A DNA stretch of 64,000 nucleotides from Duganella sp. Root336D2 (GCF_001425005.1 NZ_LMDB01000003.1:186264-250263), one strand, 5' to 3'. Shown: positions 18,097-26,665, numbered from the stretch's first letter. Notes: generated by a model from the sequence alone, not told the origin. Program-made: numbers and translations.

Positions 18097-18180
18097 GCCC
18101 CGGTGGTGAAATTGGTAGACACACCGGACTTAAAATCCGTTGGCCGCAAGGCCGTGCCGGTTCGATTCCGGCCCGGGGCA
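18097..18180 (+). tRNA. tRNA-Leu (anticodon TAA)
   Basis: A full cloverleaf can be drawn. The acceptor stem pairs 18097-18103 (GCCCCGG) with 18173-18179 and the discriminator base is A at 18180. The anticodon loop CTTAAAA gives TAA, reading UUA. A long variable arm (TTGGCCGCAAGGCCG) marks a class II tRNA, and the T arm GGTTCGATTCC is canonical. The CCA end is not encoded. A CATAAT -10 box at 18075-18080 fits a promoter 15-20 bp before the gene. Confidence 0.96.
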
Positions 18181-18188
18181 CTCTCAAG

Positions 18189-19076
18189 TCAGGTTTCCGC
18201 TGCTGCAATACGCAAAGGAATACGCGCCAGCTTCCCTGCTCCGAAATCCCGTCCGAACGGCAAATCCCGCCGCTGTGCATATCCGATATAGCAATCGCAT
18301 TTCAGGCGGCTGCATGGCCGCTCGCGCAGCATCGATTCCAGCGAATCCTGGTACAAATTCCCCAGCCGCCCGGGAATGAAATGACAGCGCGTCACCTCCC
18401 CGGCCCCATCCACGGCAATCGCTTCTTCGCCGGCGGCGCATGGCCTGCCGCGGGAAGGCGCCGGGCGGCGGTTATGGATGAACCAGGGATCGATCGCATC
18501 CAGCCAAGCCAGTTCCTCTGACGTGTAATAACCCGGGCCACGCCGGTCATAGGCATTCAGCCAGAGATACTGGCTTTGCGGCAGTGCCGCCCGCAGTTCT
18601 TTGATGGCGCTGAAATGCTCACGCATTGCCACCACGCCAACAGAAAAATTGATTCCCATCTTCGCCAGCCGCGCACAACGCTCCAGGAAGCGCACCTGCG
18701 AGGTTTGCCCCGGATGCCAGGTGCACCATAAGGCGACTTTATCCGGTTCGACCTGCTCCAGCCACGACAAGGGCGCAGCCAGGTTGGTCTGGACCGAAAC
18801 CTGCTGCACATGCGGCATCGCCGCCAGCGCCTGCACTGCCGCGCGGTAATGACGCCGCACCAGGGCTTCGCCCCACGGCGTGAACAGGATGCGCAGGGGG
18901 CGCTTCTGCTCCCCCGCCCAAACCACGAAGCGCGCGACTTCGGCGGCATCCTTTTCCAGCCTGGCGCGGCTATCCTTGCGCTTGGCGAAGGGACAATAGC
19001 CGCAGTCATAATTGCAGCTCTCAAGCGTTCCCCGGTACAGCAGCGAGAGCGGCGTTTCGCCAGAGGTGCTCAGCAC
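18189..19076 (-). CDS. Radical SAM protein, STM4011-like
   Basis: A radical SAM enzyme with the [4Fe-4S] motif C-N-Y-D-C-G-Y-C followed by P-F-A-K. The C-terminal part has extra cysteines (P-C-A-A-G-E-E, T-R-C-H-F and a final C-S-R-L-K-C-D-C) like a SPASM-type auxiliary cluster region. I place the start at GTG 19076 (295 residues), overlapping the stop of the upstream gene by 7 bases; an ATG at 19127 would add 17 poorly conserved-looking residues. It is the last gene of a five-gene cassette matching the order STM4015 to STM4011 known from Salmonella. The substrate is unknown; the family is named but, to my knowledge, uncharacterised. Confidence 0.85.
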   Translation of the reverse strand: MLSTSGETPLSLLYRGTLESCNYDCGYCPFAKRKDSRARLEKDAAEVARFVVWAGEQKRPLRILFTPWGEALVRRHYRAAVQALAAMPHVQQVSVQTNLAAPLSWLEQVEPDKVALWCTWHPGQTSQVRFLERCARLAKMGINFSVGVVAMREHFSAIKELRAALPQSQYLWLNAYDRRGPGYYTSEELAWLDAIDPWFIHNRRPAPSRGRPCAAGEEAIAVDGAGEVTRCHFIPGRLGNLYQDSLESMLRERPCSRLKCDCYIGYAQRRDLPFGRDFGAGKLARIPLRIAAAET

Positions 19077-20449
19077 GATGCCCCGCCGCTGGACATCAGG
19101 TCCTGCACCCGCCCGGATGCCAGCCATGGTCCAACCGTATCGGCATAGGCATATCCAAGGTCGTTGAGGCGAAGGATGGAGCCGTGTTGCTCCGCCAGGC
19201 CAAGGGCCGCCAATTCCTGCAAGTCCGGCAAATCCTCAAGGCATGAGCTGCCAAAGCGCGCCGCATAGGCCAGCAAATCGAGGCCAGGGTCCGTCAACAG
19301 GGACTGGATCACGTAGCGGCGCCGCTGTTCGTCCAGGCCAAGCTGGAAGCCATGGCGGGCTTGCAGGAAGTCTTCATCGCCGTACGCGAGATAACCCTGG
19401 ATGATATCCATGGTGCCGGCGCGTCCCACCGCGTAATCGGTTGAATAATGCAGTGCGCGCGTATAGGAACGGGCGCCGGTACCAAAACCTACCATGCCAT
19501 CGTTCTGGCAGCAGTAGGAAGGTCCTTCCTGGCCCGGCGCATGGGGCGCACGGAACATGCGCATCGACACCTGCACATAGCCCCGTGCGCGAAGATGGTC
19601 GCGCGCTGCGATATACAGCTGCAGCCGGCTGTCGCCATCCGGCGCAAGCGCGATCGTGTTGAAGCTTCCTGCCGCCCGCCGTTGCGCCAGCTTGCCCAAG
19701 CCGGTGTGCTGGCGCACATAAAGCGGGTACAGGTACAGTTCTTCCGGCGTGAATTCCAGCGCGCTGTCGATCGATGCCAGCAAGCTGGCGATCGTTTGCC
19801 CGGCGATACCGTAGATTAAGTCGAGGTTAAGGGTCGGGAATCCTGCAGCGCGGATGCGCCCAATGGCGCTGCGCACCGCGTCATTTTGCTGCGGCCTTGC
19901 CAATGCGCGCATCTCCGGGGCCGAGAAGCTCTGGATGCCGAGGCTCACGCGGTCGATCCCCATGGCGCGGCATACCGCCAGTTTGCCTGCGGTCGCCGTT
20001 TCCGGCGAAGCCTCGATGCCGGAGGGTGTGTCCTGCAATGAAATGCCGAGGACATCCTCGGCGGCGCGCAGCAAGGTTTCAAGCTGGCGCGGCTGCAGGA
20101 AGGTTGGCGTGCCGCCGCCCAGCGCGAAACGGGCAAACCGTCGTTCGCCCAGTACGTCATTCAGCACCCGCATCTGGCGCACTACCTGGGATACGTAGCG
20201 CTCCACCAGCTCGTCGCCGGGATTGGCCATCGCGAACAGGTTGCAGAAACCGCAGCGCATCTCGCAAAACGGGACATGGATATAGCCGAACAAGGCAGAA
20301 CGGTCTTCTCCCGCCCACAATGGTTGCAGCGGCATTGGCTGTTCCAGGGTCCGGTATGCGGACTTGTGCGGGTAGGAGTAGGAGTAAGCCTGGTACGGCG
20401 TCTGCCGCATGCGTTGCGCCAGCGTGCTGGCGGGGGCGGGGTGGTTCAA
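19070..20449 (-). CDS. HemN-like radical SAM protein, STM4012-like
   Basis: A protein of 459 residues. The segment Y-I-H-V-P-F-C-E-M-R-C-G-F-C gives the radical SAM cluster motif in the form typical of coproporphyrinogen III dehydrogenase (HemN) and HemW relatives, with G-G-G-T-P-T and V-S-L-G-I-Q-S-F as further HemN-like motifs. It is nevertheless distinct from true HemN: it sits in a fixed cassette with an LRR protein, ATP-grasp, sulfatase-like hydrolase and second radical SAM protein. The start is TTG at 20449 in a TTGA overlap with the previous stop, which implies translational coupling. It may transfer a methyl or other carbon group, as HemW/HutW-type proteins do; this is inference. Confidence 0.87.
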   Translation of the reverse strand: MNHPAPASTLAQRMRQTPYQAYSYSYPHKSAYRTLEQPMPLQPLWAGEDRSALFGYIHVPFCEMRCGFCNLFAMANPGDELVERYVSQVVRQMRVLNDVLGERRFARFALGGGTPTFLQPRQLETLLRAAEDVLGISLQDTPSGIEASPETATAGKLAVCRAMGIDRVSLGIQSFSAPEMRALARPQQNDAVRSAIGRIRAAGFPTLNLDLIYGIAGQTIASLLASIDSALEFTPEELYLYPLYVRQHTGLGKLAQRRAAGSFNTIALAPDGDSRLQLYIAARDHLRARGYVQVSMRMFRAPHAPGQEGPSYCCQNDGMVGFGTGARSYTRALHYSTDYAVGRAGTMDIIQGYLAYGDEDFLQARHGFQLGLDEQRRRYVIQSLLTDPGLDLLAYAARFGSSCLEDLPDLQELAALGLAEQHGSILRLNDLGYAYADTVGPWLASGRVQDLMSSGGASC

Positions 20450-21282
20450 GATCGCGTCGCTCCGGGCGGGTTAAGGAAAAAATGCGCGTAAGGGACGTTC
20501 CACACGGTTTCATGCGCCAGGCGGTGTCCCTGGAATCCTGCTTCTCCATAGGCGCTGCCGTGGTCGGAACAGATGATGACGAACGTCGGTGCACGCGCCG
20601 CGCAAGCGGCCAGCAGCGGTTCCAGTTCGCGGTCGACGTAGCGCAGTGCAGCTGCGTGACTCTCCAGGTTGTCGGCTTTGCAGCCGCGCAGGTAGACGCG
20701 GTTTGGCTTGTGGATCGCAGCCACGTTCAGGAACAGCATCACGCGCTGTCCAACCGCAGCCTGCAGGCGTTGCAGCGCCAGCGCCGCCTGCTTGGCGGTG
20801 GATCTTGGGGCGTCGACACCCATCGATTGCGACCAATGGCTTTCAGCGAACATCGACGGCAGCACACATCCCAGCGCGGTCTGCTTGTTGAAAAAGCCGA
20901 CGCCGCCAATGCAGACGGTATGGTAGCCCGCTGCCACCAGCCCGGCCAGGATGCTCTCCTGCTCGAACACGCGGGTATGCGCGCAAGTCGTCTCGCTGCC
21001 GCGGAAGGCGGTAGCAAACAGGCGGGGATGCGGGCCTGGACTGTCCGGGGTCGGCAGGAAGCCGGCAAAGAAAGCGTGGTGCGCGGCATAGGTGAAGCTG
21101 GCCGGCGAATGCCGGCGCTCCCAGCCGCCGGGTGGAAGATGGCGCCCCAGAACGGGCAACTCTCCTGCCTCGTACAGTTGCTGCGCAACGTCGTAGCGCA
21201 GGGTATCGAGCGTAATGAACAGGATATCGTGGCTGCCGACCACCTGGTTCATGTCGGGAATGCTGTGTACCGGCTGCGTCAT
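20446..21282 (-). CDS. Sulfatase-like hydrolase, STM4013/SEN3800-like
   Basis: About 278 residues from ATG 21282, which overlaps the upstream stop as ATGA; an in-frame ATG at 21300 is possible. It belongs to the alkaline phosphatase/sulfatase superfamily. D-I-L-F-I-T-L-D-T-L-R-Y-D gives the first metal aspartates, S-P-A-S-F-T-Y is where the nucleophile is expected, and I-C-S-D-H-G-S-A-Y-G-E holds the second Asp-His metal pair. The canonical C/S-x-P-x-R sulfatase signature is absent, so it may be a phosphoesterase or phosphotransferase rather than a sulfatase. It has no signal peptide, so it should be cytosolic. It is the third gene of the cassette. Confidence 0.83.
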   Translation of the reverse strand: MTQPVHSIPDMNQVVGSHDILFITLDTLRYDVAQQLYEAGELPVLGRHLPPGGWERRHSPASFTYAAHHAFFAGFLPTPDSPGPHPRLFATAFRGSETTCAHTRVFEQESILAGLVAAGYHTVCIGGVGFFNKQTALGCVLPSMFAESHWSQSMGVDAPRSTAKQAALALQRLQAAVGQRVMLFLNVAAIHKPNRVYLRGCKADNLESHAAALRYVDRELEPLLAACAARAPTFVIICSDHGSAYGEAGFQGHRLAHETVWNVPYAHFFLNPPGATRS

Positions 21283-22373
21283 TGCAGGAAGCTTTTCCAT
21301 TGGGCGGTATAGGTATCCTGTTCCTGCCAGAGCAAGCCGGGAAGAAGGTCGCCGAATGCGTTCGCTTCCAGCACATGGGCCTCGCCCCGCTGCGCGACTA
21401 CGTCCAGCCCGATGACGTGACTTGCGGGGAAAGCCTGCGCGGCCTGCCGCGCTACTTTCTCCAGTGCTTCCTGCGACGCGGGATCGAGCAGGCTGTCGGC
21501 AGCGCCACGGCGATTGTCCAGGTGCAGGTTGGTCATCATGCACTTGCCGATGCGCGCGACACGGTGCGCCGGCTGTCCGCCCAGCGTGAGTACGCGGATA
21601 TCGTAGTGCCCATTACCGGCACGCGGCTTGGGCAGCCATCCTTCGGCATACGCCTGCTGGCTGGCCAAAAGGTCGACCAAAGTCCGAATGTCGGCAGCAA
21701 GGTGGTAGCGGCTCATTCGCTTCGAGTTATAGAGCCGGATGGCGCCTGTTCCATGCACCAGTTGCGCCGACGTGGTGGCCTGTTCGCCGCCGCGCCTGTT
21801 GCGCCGGTACGCAACCACGCCCGACGCGCTGGAGCCGTAGCGGGTCTTGATGAAGACCCGGTCCAGGCCATGCTGGTCGAGCAATGAATGGAAGTGATCA
21901 TATCCTTCCACCATGCCCAGCACCGCTGGAACAGCCACCTTGTGCTTTGCGAGATGGTGCTGGCAGGCCAGTTTGTCCGTCATCAAAATTGTTTCACGCG
22001 GGGCGTTCATGACACGCACATGCGGCATGTTTGCCACCTGCTGCTCCAGGCGCAGCAAGGCCCGCTCCAGGCCTTTGAACCACGCTCCGGACACTGCAAG
22101 TTCGCCGTGTTCCAGGGAACCTGGGTTGGCGATGCCTTCAGCAAGGCATCCATCTGCCAGCAACCGCGCCTGGACGGCCGGATCGTCGCCGGGAGGTTCC
22201 ACCTTGAATACACAGGAATGCGCCAGCATGCCGCCCAACTTCCCTGGCGCTGCGAGCCAGTCGCGCCATTCCAGCACTTCGGCCGGCGGCAGGCCAGCCT
22301 GGCTGCGGGCCAGCTGCGTCAGCCGGACGCGCTTACCACTGGCGACGCCCAATAAGACCAGGCGGCCTGGCAA
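21279..22373 (-). CDS. ATP-grasp protein, STM4014-like
   Basis: A protein of 364 residues. The C-terminal half has ATP-grasp features: F-I-K-T-R-Y-G-S-S-A-S-G for the nucleotide lysine and glycine loop, Y-D-I-R-V-L-T-L, and the metal-binding end V-L-E-A-N-A-F-G-D. ATP-grasp enzymes ligate a carboxylate to an amine or thiol by way of an acyl-phosphate, so this gene suggests that the cassette makes an amide-linked product. I choose TTG 22373 as start because GGAG stands 9 bases upstream and the gene then begins just after the stop of the LRR gene. A longer frame to 22430 would overlap it by 53 bases. Confidence 0.82.
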   Translation of the reverse strand: MPGRLVLLGVASGKRVRLTQLARSQAGLPPAEVLEWRDWLAAPGKLGGMLAHSCVFKVEPPGDDPAVQARLLADGCLAEGIANPGSLEHGELAVSGAWFKGLERALLRLEQQVANMPHVRVMNAPRETILMTDKLACQHHLAKHKVAVPAVLGMVEGYDHFHSLLDQHGLDRVFIKTRYGSSASGVVAYRRNRRGGEQATTSAQLVHGTGAIRLYNSKRMSRYHLAADIRTLVDLLASQQAYAEGWLPKPRAGNGHYDIRVLTLGGQPAHRVARIGKCMMTNLHLDNRRGAADSLLDPASQEALEKVARQAAQAFPASHVIGLDVVAQRGEAHVLEANAFGDLLPGLLWQEQDTYTAQWKSFLQ

Positions 22374-22377
22374 TGCC

Positions 22378-23292
22378 TTATTCTCCAACAGCGACGTAAC
22401 GATCGCCGTCGTCTTCTTCCTGCGCGTCATCCAGTACCACTTCCAGCGGCAGCGCCTTCAATTTCTCCTGCATGCCTGCAGAAATATAGTGGTGGGACAG
22501 GTCAAGGCGGCGCAGCATACGCACATGGGGGCTGCCCAGCAAGGCGCTGGCGCCATCATCGCCCAAGGTGCCCAGCGACAGGTCCAGCGTATGCAGCCGG
22601 CCAATCACTTCTTCGCTTGCCAGCCATTCGGCCAGCTCGTCGGAGATGTCGGAGTCGCGCAGGCCCAGGTAGCGCAGCGATGGGCCGGCCAGCGCGCCTA
22701 GCAGGCGGCGGTACAGGTCGACATCGCCATCGAAGCCGTAATCATCGGAGCCCAGCCACAGTTCCAGATGCTCCAGCGCCGGCAGCGAAGACGCGATCAG
22801 GGATTCCACCACTTCGGACGGCAGGCCGCCAGATTCGATGGTCAGCTTGCGCAGCGCGGCATGGGTTACCGGCTCCAGCGACAAGTCCTGCGCGCCGCGG
22901 ATGCGCAGTTCTTCCAGCTTTGGAAATGCCTTCAGTAGCGGCGTGTAGTCGCCCTGCACGATCCACGAAATTTCGCACTCTTCAAACGTCATGTCGCCGA
23001 TGAACAAGGCGCGCAGGGCCGGCAGTTCCGGCGCACGGGCCACCAGTGCCGCGATGATGTCGTCGGCGCCTTCTTCATACGGCTCGCCCCACATACCGAT
23101 CACCAGAGCGTCAAGCCTGGACTTGTCGGCGCTTTGCAGGAACTGATCCATCAGGCCGGACATCTTGCGCTCGTCGTCGTAGTCGAGCGCCAAGCGGTAG
23201 ACTTTGTCGCCAGAGAGGTCGACCGGCAACGCCGGGTCGAAAGCGGTGACGGTTTTGTTGAAGAAGGTTTCAGTGCTTTCGGAGATGGTCAC
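22378..23292 (-). CDS. Leucine-rich-repeat protein, STM4015-like
   Basis: A protein of 304 residues with several irregular LRR units: L-P-A-L-R-A-L-F-I-G, F-P-K-L-E-E-L-R-I-R-G, L-P-A-L-E-H-L-E-L-W-L, P-S-L-R-Y-L-G-L-R-D-S-D-I and M-L-R-R-L-D-L-S-H. It has an acidic tail and no signal peptide, so it is cytosolic and likely a binding or scaffold protein. It opens the cassette; GTG 23292 is supported by AGGAAG seven bases upstream. The promoter should lie in the 323-bp region shared with the ABC transporter genes. No catalytic motif is visible. Confidence 0.8.
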   Translation of the reverse strand: MTISESTETFFNKTVTAFDPALPVDLSGDKVYRLALDYDDERKMSGLMDQFLQSADKSRLDALVIGMWGEPYEEGADDIIAALVARAPELPALRALFIGDMTFEECEISWIVQGDYTPLLKAFPKLEELRIRGAQDLSLEPVTHAALRKLTIESGGLPSEVVESLIASSLPALEHLELWLGSDDYGFDGDVDLYRRLLGALAGPSLRYLGLRDSDISDELAEWLASEEVIGRLHTLDLSLGTLGDDGASALLGSPHVRMLRRLDLSHHYISAGMQEKLKALPLEVVLDDAQEEDDGDRYVAVGE

Positions 23293-23445
23293 AGTGCGCT
23301 TCCTGGAAAAGACCCCGGCGCCTTTCGCCTGGGAAATATTGAAATATTAGCATGCGCCATGCTTAACGCCCGCTTAAATTAGGTGATTCCCTAAGTTGAC
23401 GCTGGGTAGCTCATCCGCCTAAACTCCGCCCCGTTATCATATTTT

Positions 23446-23567
23446 GGAGCCCCCTTTCATGGGCACTTGTTCGAGTCATAGTTGTCACCGAATTCACTTC
23501 GGCTTCGCATAACGGCACGATCACGTCCAGGGCTCCTGTCCTACCGTCATCCGCCATGAGCGGATGA
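23446..23567 (+). promoter_or_regulatory. Candidate structured leader RNA before ABC transporter; only content of the 323-bp gap 23293-23615
   Basis: No gene is visible between 23293 and 23615. On the plus strand a closing helix GGAGCCC (23446-23452) pairs exactly with GGGCTCC (23530-23536). Inside it, CCGAA (488-492 of this kilobase block) pairs with TTCGG (498-502), flanked by GTTGT/ATAAC pairing. A second hairpin, TCATCCGC at 23547-23554 with 23560-23567, lies 48 bp before the permease ATG; it has no T-run. The shape resembles an aptamer plus expression platform, but I cannot match it to a known riboswitch class. It could also act from the minus strand on the LRR-led cassette. Confidence 0.4.
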
Positions 23568-23615
23568 TGATTCAAGCGCGCACGATCGCGGGCCCGCATC
23601 CTTGCGGAGAGCCTG

Positions 23616-25307
23616 ATGTTCGCATCTATCACAACGCGTCCCAATCGCTGGGACTGGGCATTGCTGCCGCTCGTGCTGGCGGTGCTGATCGCTGTCGCCT
23701 ATGGCGCCATGCAGATGGCACGCCCCTTCGTGCTTGGCCAGCCCATGCCGGTCAGCCTCGATCCGGGCGCACTGCCCTATTACCTGTTGCGCACCATTTT
23801 GCGCATGTTCGCGGCGCTGGCCGTTTCGCTGCTGTTCGCCTTCGTGTTTGCGGCAGTGGCGGCCAAGTACCGGCTGGCTGAAAAAGTGCTGGTGCCGCTG
23901 CTGGACGTACTGCAGTCGGTGCCGGTGCTGGGGTTCCAGGCGATCGCGATTGCGCCGTTCATCGCCCTGTTCCCCGGTAGCCAGATGGGCGTCGAATGCG
24001 CGGCGATCTTTGCAATCTTCACCTCGCAAGCCTGGAATATGGCTTTCAGCCTGTACCAGTCGATGCGCGCCGTGCCGGCCGAACTGCATGAGGCGAGCCG
24101 CATGTTCCGCCTCTCGGCCTGGCAGCGCTTCTGGCGCCTGGAACTGCCGTTCGCCATGCCGGGCCTGCTGTGGAACATGATGATGTCGATGTCCGGCGGC
24201 TGGTTCTTTCTGGTCGCGGCGGAAGCGATTTCCGTCGCCGGGCAGGACGTCAAGCTGCCAGGCATCGGCGCCTACATCGCGGTCGCGATCGAGGCCGAAA
24301 ACGGCCGCGCCATCGCCTGGGCCATCGCTGCCATGTTCGTTGGCATCGTCATGTACGATCAGCTCTTCTTCCGCCCTTTGCTGGTGTGGGCGGACAAATT
24401 CCGCTTCGAGGAACTGGACGGGGAAGTCGGCCGCCGCTCCTGGTTGCTCGACTGGGTGCGCCGCAGCCGTATCGCCAGCCGTCTGACCGGCAAGGCCTGG
24501 AAGCTGATGCGCTCCACCCTGGGCTGGTTCCCCGCCCGTCCGCTCGGCGCCGGCGGTCCAGGCAAGGCCGCGCGCCGCTGGCGCCTGCCGGGACGGGCTG
24601 CCGATACCCTGCTGCTGGTGCTTGCGGCTTGGGCCAGCTACCGCGTGGCCGCCTTCATCCATACTGAAGTTGGCTGGCGCGAAGCTGCCGGCGTGTTTGG
24701 CCTCGGCCTGGCGACGCTGGCGCGGGTCGCTGTGCTCATCACGCTGGCATCCCTGTTCTGGGTGCCGGTCGCCGTGTGGATCGGCCTGCGCCCCCGCTAT
24801 GCGCAGAAGATCCAGGCGGCGGCGCAGTTCCTGGCCGCGTTTCCGGTCAACCTGTTGTTCCCGGTAGTGGTGTACTCGGTGCTGCACCTGGGCCTCAATC
24901 CTGACATCTGGCTCAGCCCCCTGATGGTATTCGGCACCCAGTGGTACATCCTGTTCAACGTCGTCGCCGGTGCGTCCACCCTGTCCACCGATTTGCGGCT
25001 GGCGGCGGCAAACCTGGGCCTGAAAGGCTGGCTGAAATGGCGCCGCGTCTACCTGCCGGCAGTTTTTCCGAGCTATGTGACGGGTGCCGTCACCGCTTGC
25101 GGCGGATCATGGAACGCCAGCATCGTGGCCGAATACGTCACCTGGGGTAAAACCACGCTGGTGGCGCATGGACTGGGAAGCTATGTGAAGCAGATGACCG
25201 ATGCCGGCGACTTCCCCCGCATCGCCCTCGGCATCGGTGTGATGTGTGTATTTGTAATGGTAATCAACCGCTTCGTTTGGAGCCGTTTGTATCGGGAGCA
25301 GGCATGA
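23616..25307 (+). CDS. ABC transporter permease, two fused NitT/TauT-type permease domains
   Basis: A protein of 563 residues made of two binding-protein-dependent permease modules, each ending in an E-A-x-x-x-F/G...W-R/K cytoplasmic coupling loop: E-A-S-R-M-F-R-L-S-A-W-Q-R-F-W in the first and A-A-N-L-G-L-K-G-W-L-K-W in the second. About twelve hydrophobic segments are visible. A GCGGAGAG ribosome site precedes the ATG. It forms an operon with the ATPase gene (ATGA overlap). No periplasmic binding protein is encoded nearby, so the substrate is unknown; relatives import nitrate, sulfonates or related small anions. Confidence 0.88.
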   Translation: MFASITTRPNRWDWALLPLVLAVLIAVAYGAMQMARPFVLGQPMPVSLDPGALPYYLLRTILRMFAALAVSLLFAFVFAAVAAKYRLAEKVLVPLLDVLQSVPVLGFQAIAIAPFIALFPGSQMGVECAAIFAIFTSQAWNMAFSLYQSMRAVPAELHEASRMFRLSAWQRFWRLELPFAMPGLLWNMMMSMSGGWFFLVAAEAISVAGQDVKLPGIGAYIAVAIEAENGRAIAWAIAAMFVGIVMYDQLFFRPLLVWADKFRFEELDGEVGRRSWLLDWVRRSRIASRLTGKAWKLMRSTLGWFPARPLGAGGPGKAARRWRLPGRAADTLLLVLAAWASYRVAAFIHTEVGWREAAGVFGLGLATLARVAVLITLASLFWVPVAVWIGLRPRYAQKIQAAAQFLAAFPVNLLFPVVVYSVLHLGLNPDIWLSPLMVFGTQWYILFNVVAGASTLSTDLRLAAANLGLKGWLKWRRVYLPAVFPSYVTGAVTACGGSWNASIVAEYVTWGKTTLVAHGLGSYVKQMTDAGDFPRIALGIGVMCVFVMVINRFVWSRLYREQA

Positions 25308-26581
25308 AAAAAGAAATCCTGGTCGACCTGCAAGGCGTCGGCAAATCCTTCCGCACTGGCGATGGCGCCAGCCGCACCGTGCTCGATGGCGTCGACTTCG
25401 CGCTGGCGTCGGGCGAGATCGTGGCGCTGCTCGGCAAGTCGGGTTCGGGTAAATCGACCCTGCTGCGCATTATCGCGGGCCTGGTGCAGGCCGACGCCGG
25501 CACCGCCCGGTACCGTGGCGCGCCGCTGGCGGAACCAGTGCCGGGCATCGCCATGGTGTTCCAGTCCTTCGCCCTGTTCCCCTGGCTGACCGTGCAGCAG
25601 AACGTTGAATTGGGCCTGGAGGCGCAAGGCGTCGCTGCCGCCGAACGCGCCGCGCGCAGTGAAGCCATGCTCGACCTGATGGGCCTTTCGGGCTTTGAAG
25701 GCGCCCTGCCGCGCGAACTTTCGGGCGGCATGCGCCAGCGCGTGGGCATCGCGCGCGCCCTGCTCACCAATCCGGACGTGCTGCTGATGGACGAGGCCTT
25801 TTCCGCGCTCGACGTGCTGACCGGCGAAACCCTGCGCGACGACATCCTCGAGCTGTGGGATCACGGACGCATTCCGACGCGCGGCATCCTGGTCGTTTCG
25901 CACAATATCGAAGAAGCGGTGATGATGTCGGACCGGATCGTCATTCTCTCCAGCGATCCCGGCCGCATCCGCACCGAAATCCGCATCGACCTGCCGCGCC
26001 CGCGCAATCCCGACAGCCCGGCCGTGCGCCAGCTGGTGGACGAAGTGTATGGCCTGATGACCATGCGCGCGCCGGCTGCCGTGCCGGCACGTGAGGCTGG
26101 CCTGGACTACCGCCTGCCGGACGCCGACATCGAACGCGTTGAGGCGGTCCTTTCGCTGCTGGCATCGGATGGTTTCAACGGCCGCGCCGACCTGCCGCGC
26201 CTGTCCGACGAAAGTGAACTGCCGGACGAAGCCCTGTTCCCGGCCTGCGAAGCATTGTCCCAGCTTGGCCTGGCCACGGTGGAAGGCGGCGACATCACCA
26301 TGACGGCGCTCGGCCGCCGCTATGAAGCAGCCGACCACGCTGGCCGCCAAGCCATCTTCGGCCGCCAGTTGCTGGCCCACGTCACGCTGCCGCAGCACAT
26401 CTACAGCATGCTGCGCGCATCCGCGGACGGTGCGCTGCCGGAAGAACACGTGCTGGCGCCCTTGCTGGAAGCCATCGAACCGGAAGAAGCACGCCGTATC
26501 ATGCGCACCGCCGTAGAGTGGGGGCGCTATGGAGAGATTTATGAATTCGATTTCCACACGCGCCGCCTGCGCCTGGCCTGA
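25304..26581 (+). CDS. ABC transporter ATPase with AAA-associated C-terminal domain
   Basis: A protein of 425 residues. Residues 1-260 form a NitT/TauT-type ATPase: Walker A G-K-S-G-S-G-K-S-T, signature L-S-G-G-M-R-Q-R, Walker B L-L-M-D-E-A-F-S-A-L-D and H-loop V-S-H. The remaining ~165 residues match the AAA_assoc_C type extension, a helical domain found behind some archaeal and bacterial nitrate-type ATPases and probably regulatory. The ATG at 25304 overlaps the permease stop; a longer upstream frame from 25244 is not needed. It energises the fused permease encoded just before it. Confidence 0.9.
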   Translation: MKKEILVDLQGVGKSFRTGDGASRTVLDGVDFALASGEIVALLGKSGSGKSTLLRIIAGLVQADAGTARYRGAPLAEPVPGIAMVFQSFALFPWLTVQQNVELGLEAQGVAAAERAARSEAMLDLMGLSGFEGALPRELSGGMRQRVGIARALLTNPDVLLMDEAFSALDVLTGETLRDDILELWDHGRIPTRGILVVSHNIEEAVMMSDRIVILSSDPGRIRTEIRIDLPRPRNPDSPAVRQLVDEVYGLMTMRAPAAVPAREAGLDYRLPDADIERVEAVLSLLASDGFNGRADLPRLSDESELPDEALFPACEALSQLGLATVEGGDITMTALGRRYEAADHAGRQAIFGRQLLAHVTLPQHIYSMLRASADGALPEEHVLAPLLEAIEPEEARRIMRTAVEWGRYGEIYEFDFHTRRLRLA

Positions 26582-26653
26582 CAAGCGCAGCGCTGTGCCC
26601 AGGCATACCGCGCCAGCTGGCCCTTGGCATGACTTGGGCGCTTCCGGGGTTGC

Positions 26654-26659
26654 TATACT
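26654..26659 (+). promoter_or_regulatory. -10 box giving a probably leaderless mRNA
   Basis: TATACT lies 6 bp before the ATG of the lipoprotein gene, so transcription would begin at or beside the A of the start codon. No good -35 box at normal spacing and no ribosome site are visible. Confidence 0.4.
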
Positions 26660-26665
26660 AGCGGC

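Noticed and set aside
18181..18188. Encoded CCA end of tRNA-Leu
   Set aside because: The discriminator A is followed by CTC, so CCA must be added after transcription.
19076..19127. ATG 19127 as start of the STM4011-like gene
   Set aside because: It would overlap the upstream gene by 58 bases and add 17 residues with no conserved look; GTG 19076 is adjacent to the upstream stop.
23446..23567. Known guanidine-I, fluoride, yybP-ykoY or M-box riboswitch
   Set aside because: I looked for the conserved core sequences of these classes and did not find them; the region stays an unassigned structured candidate.
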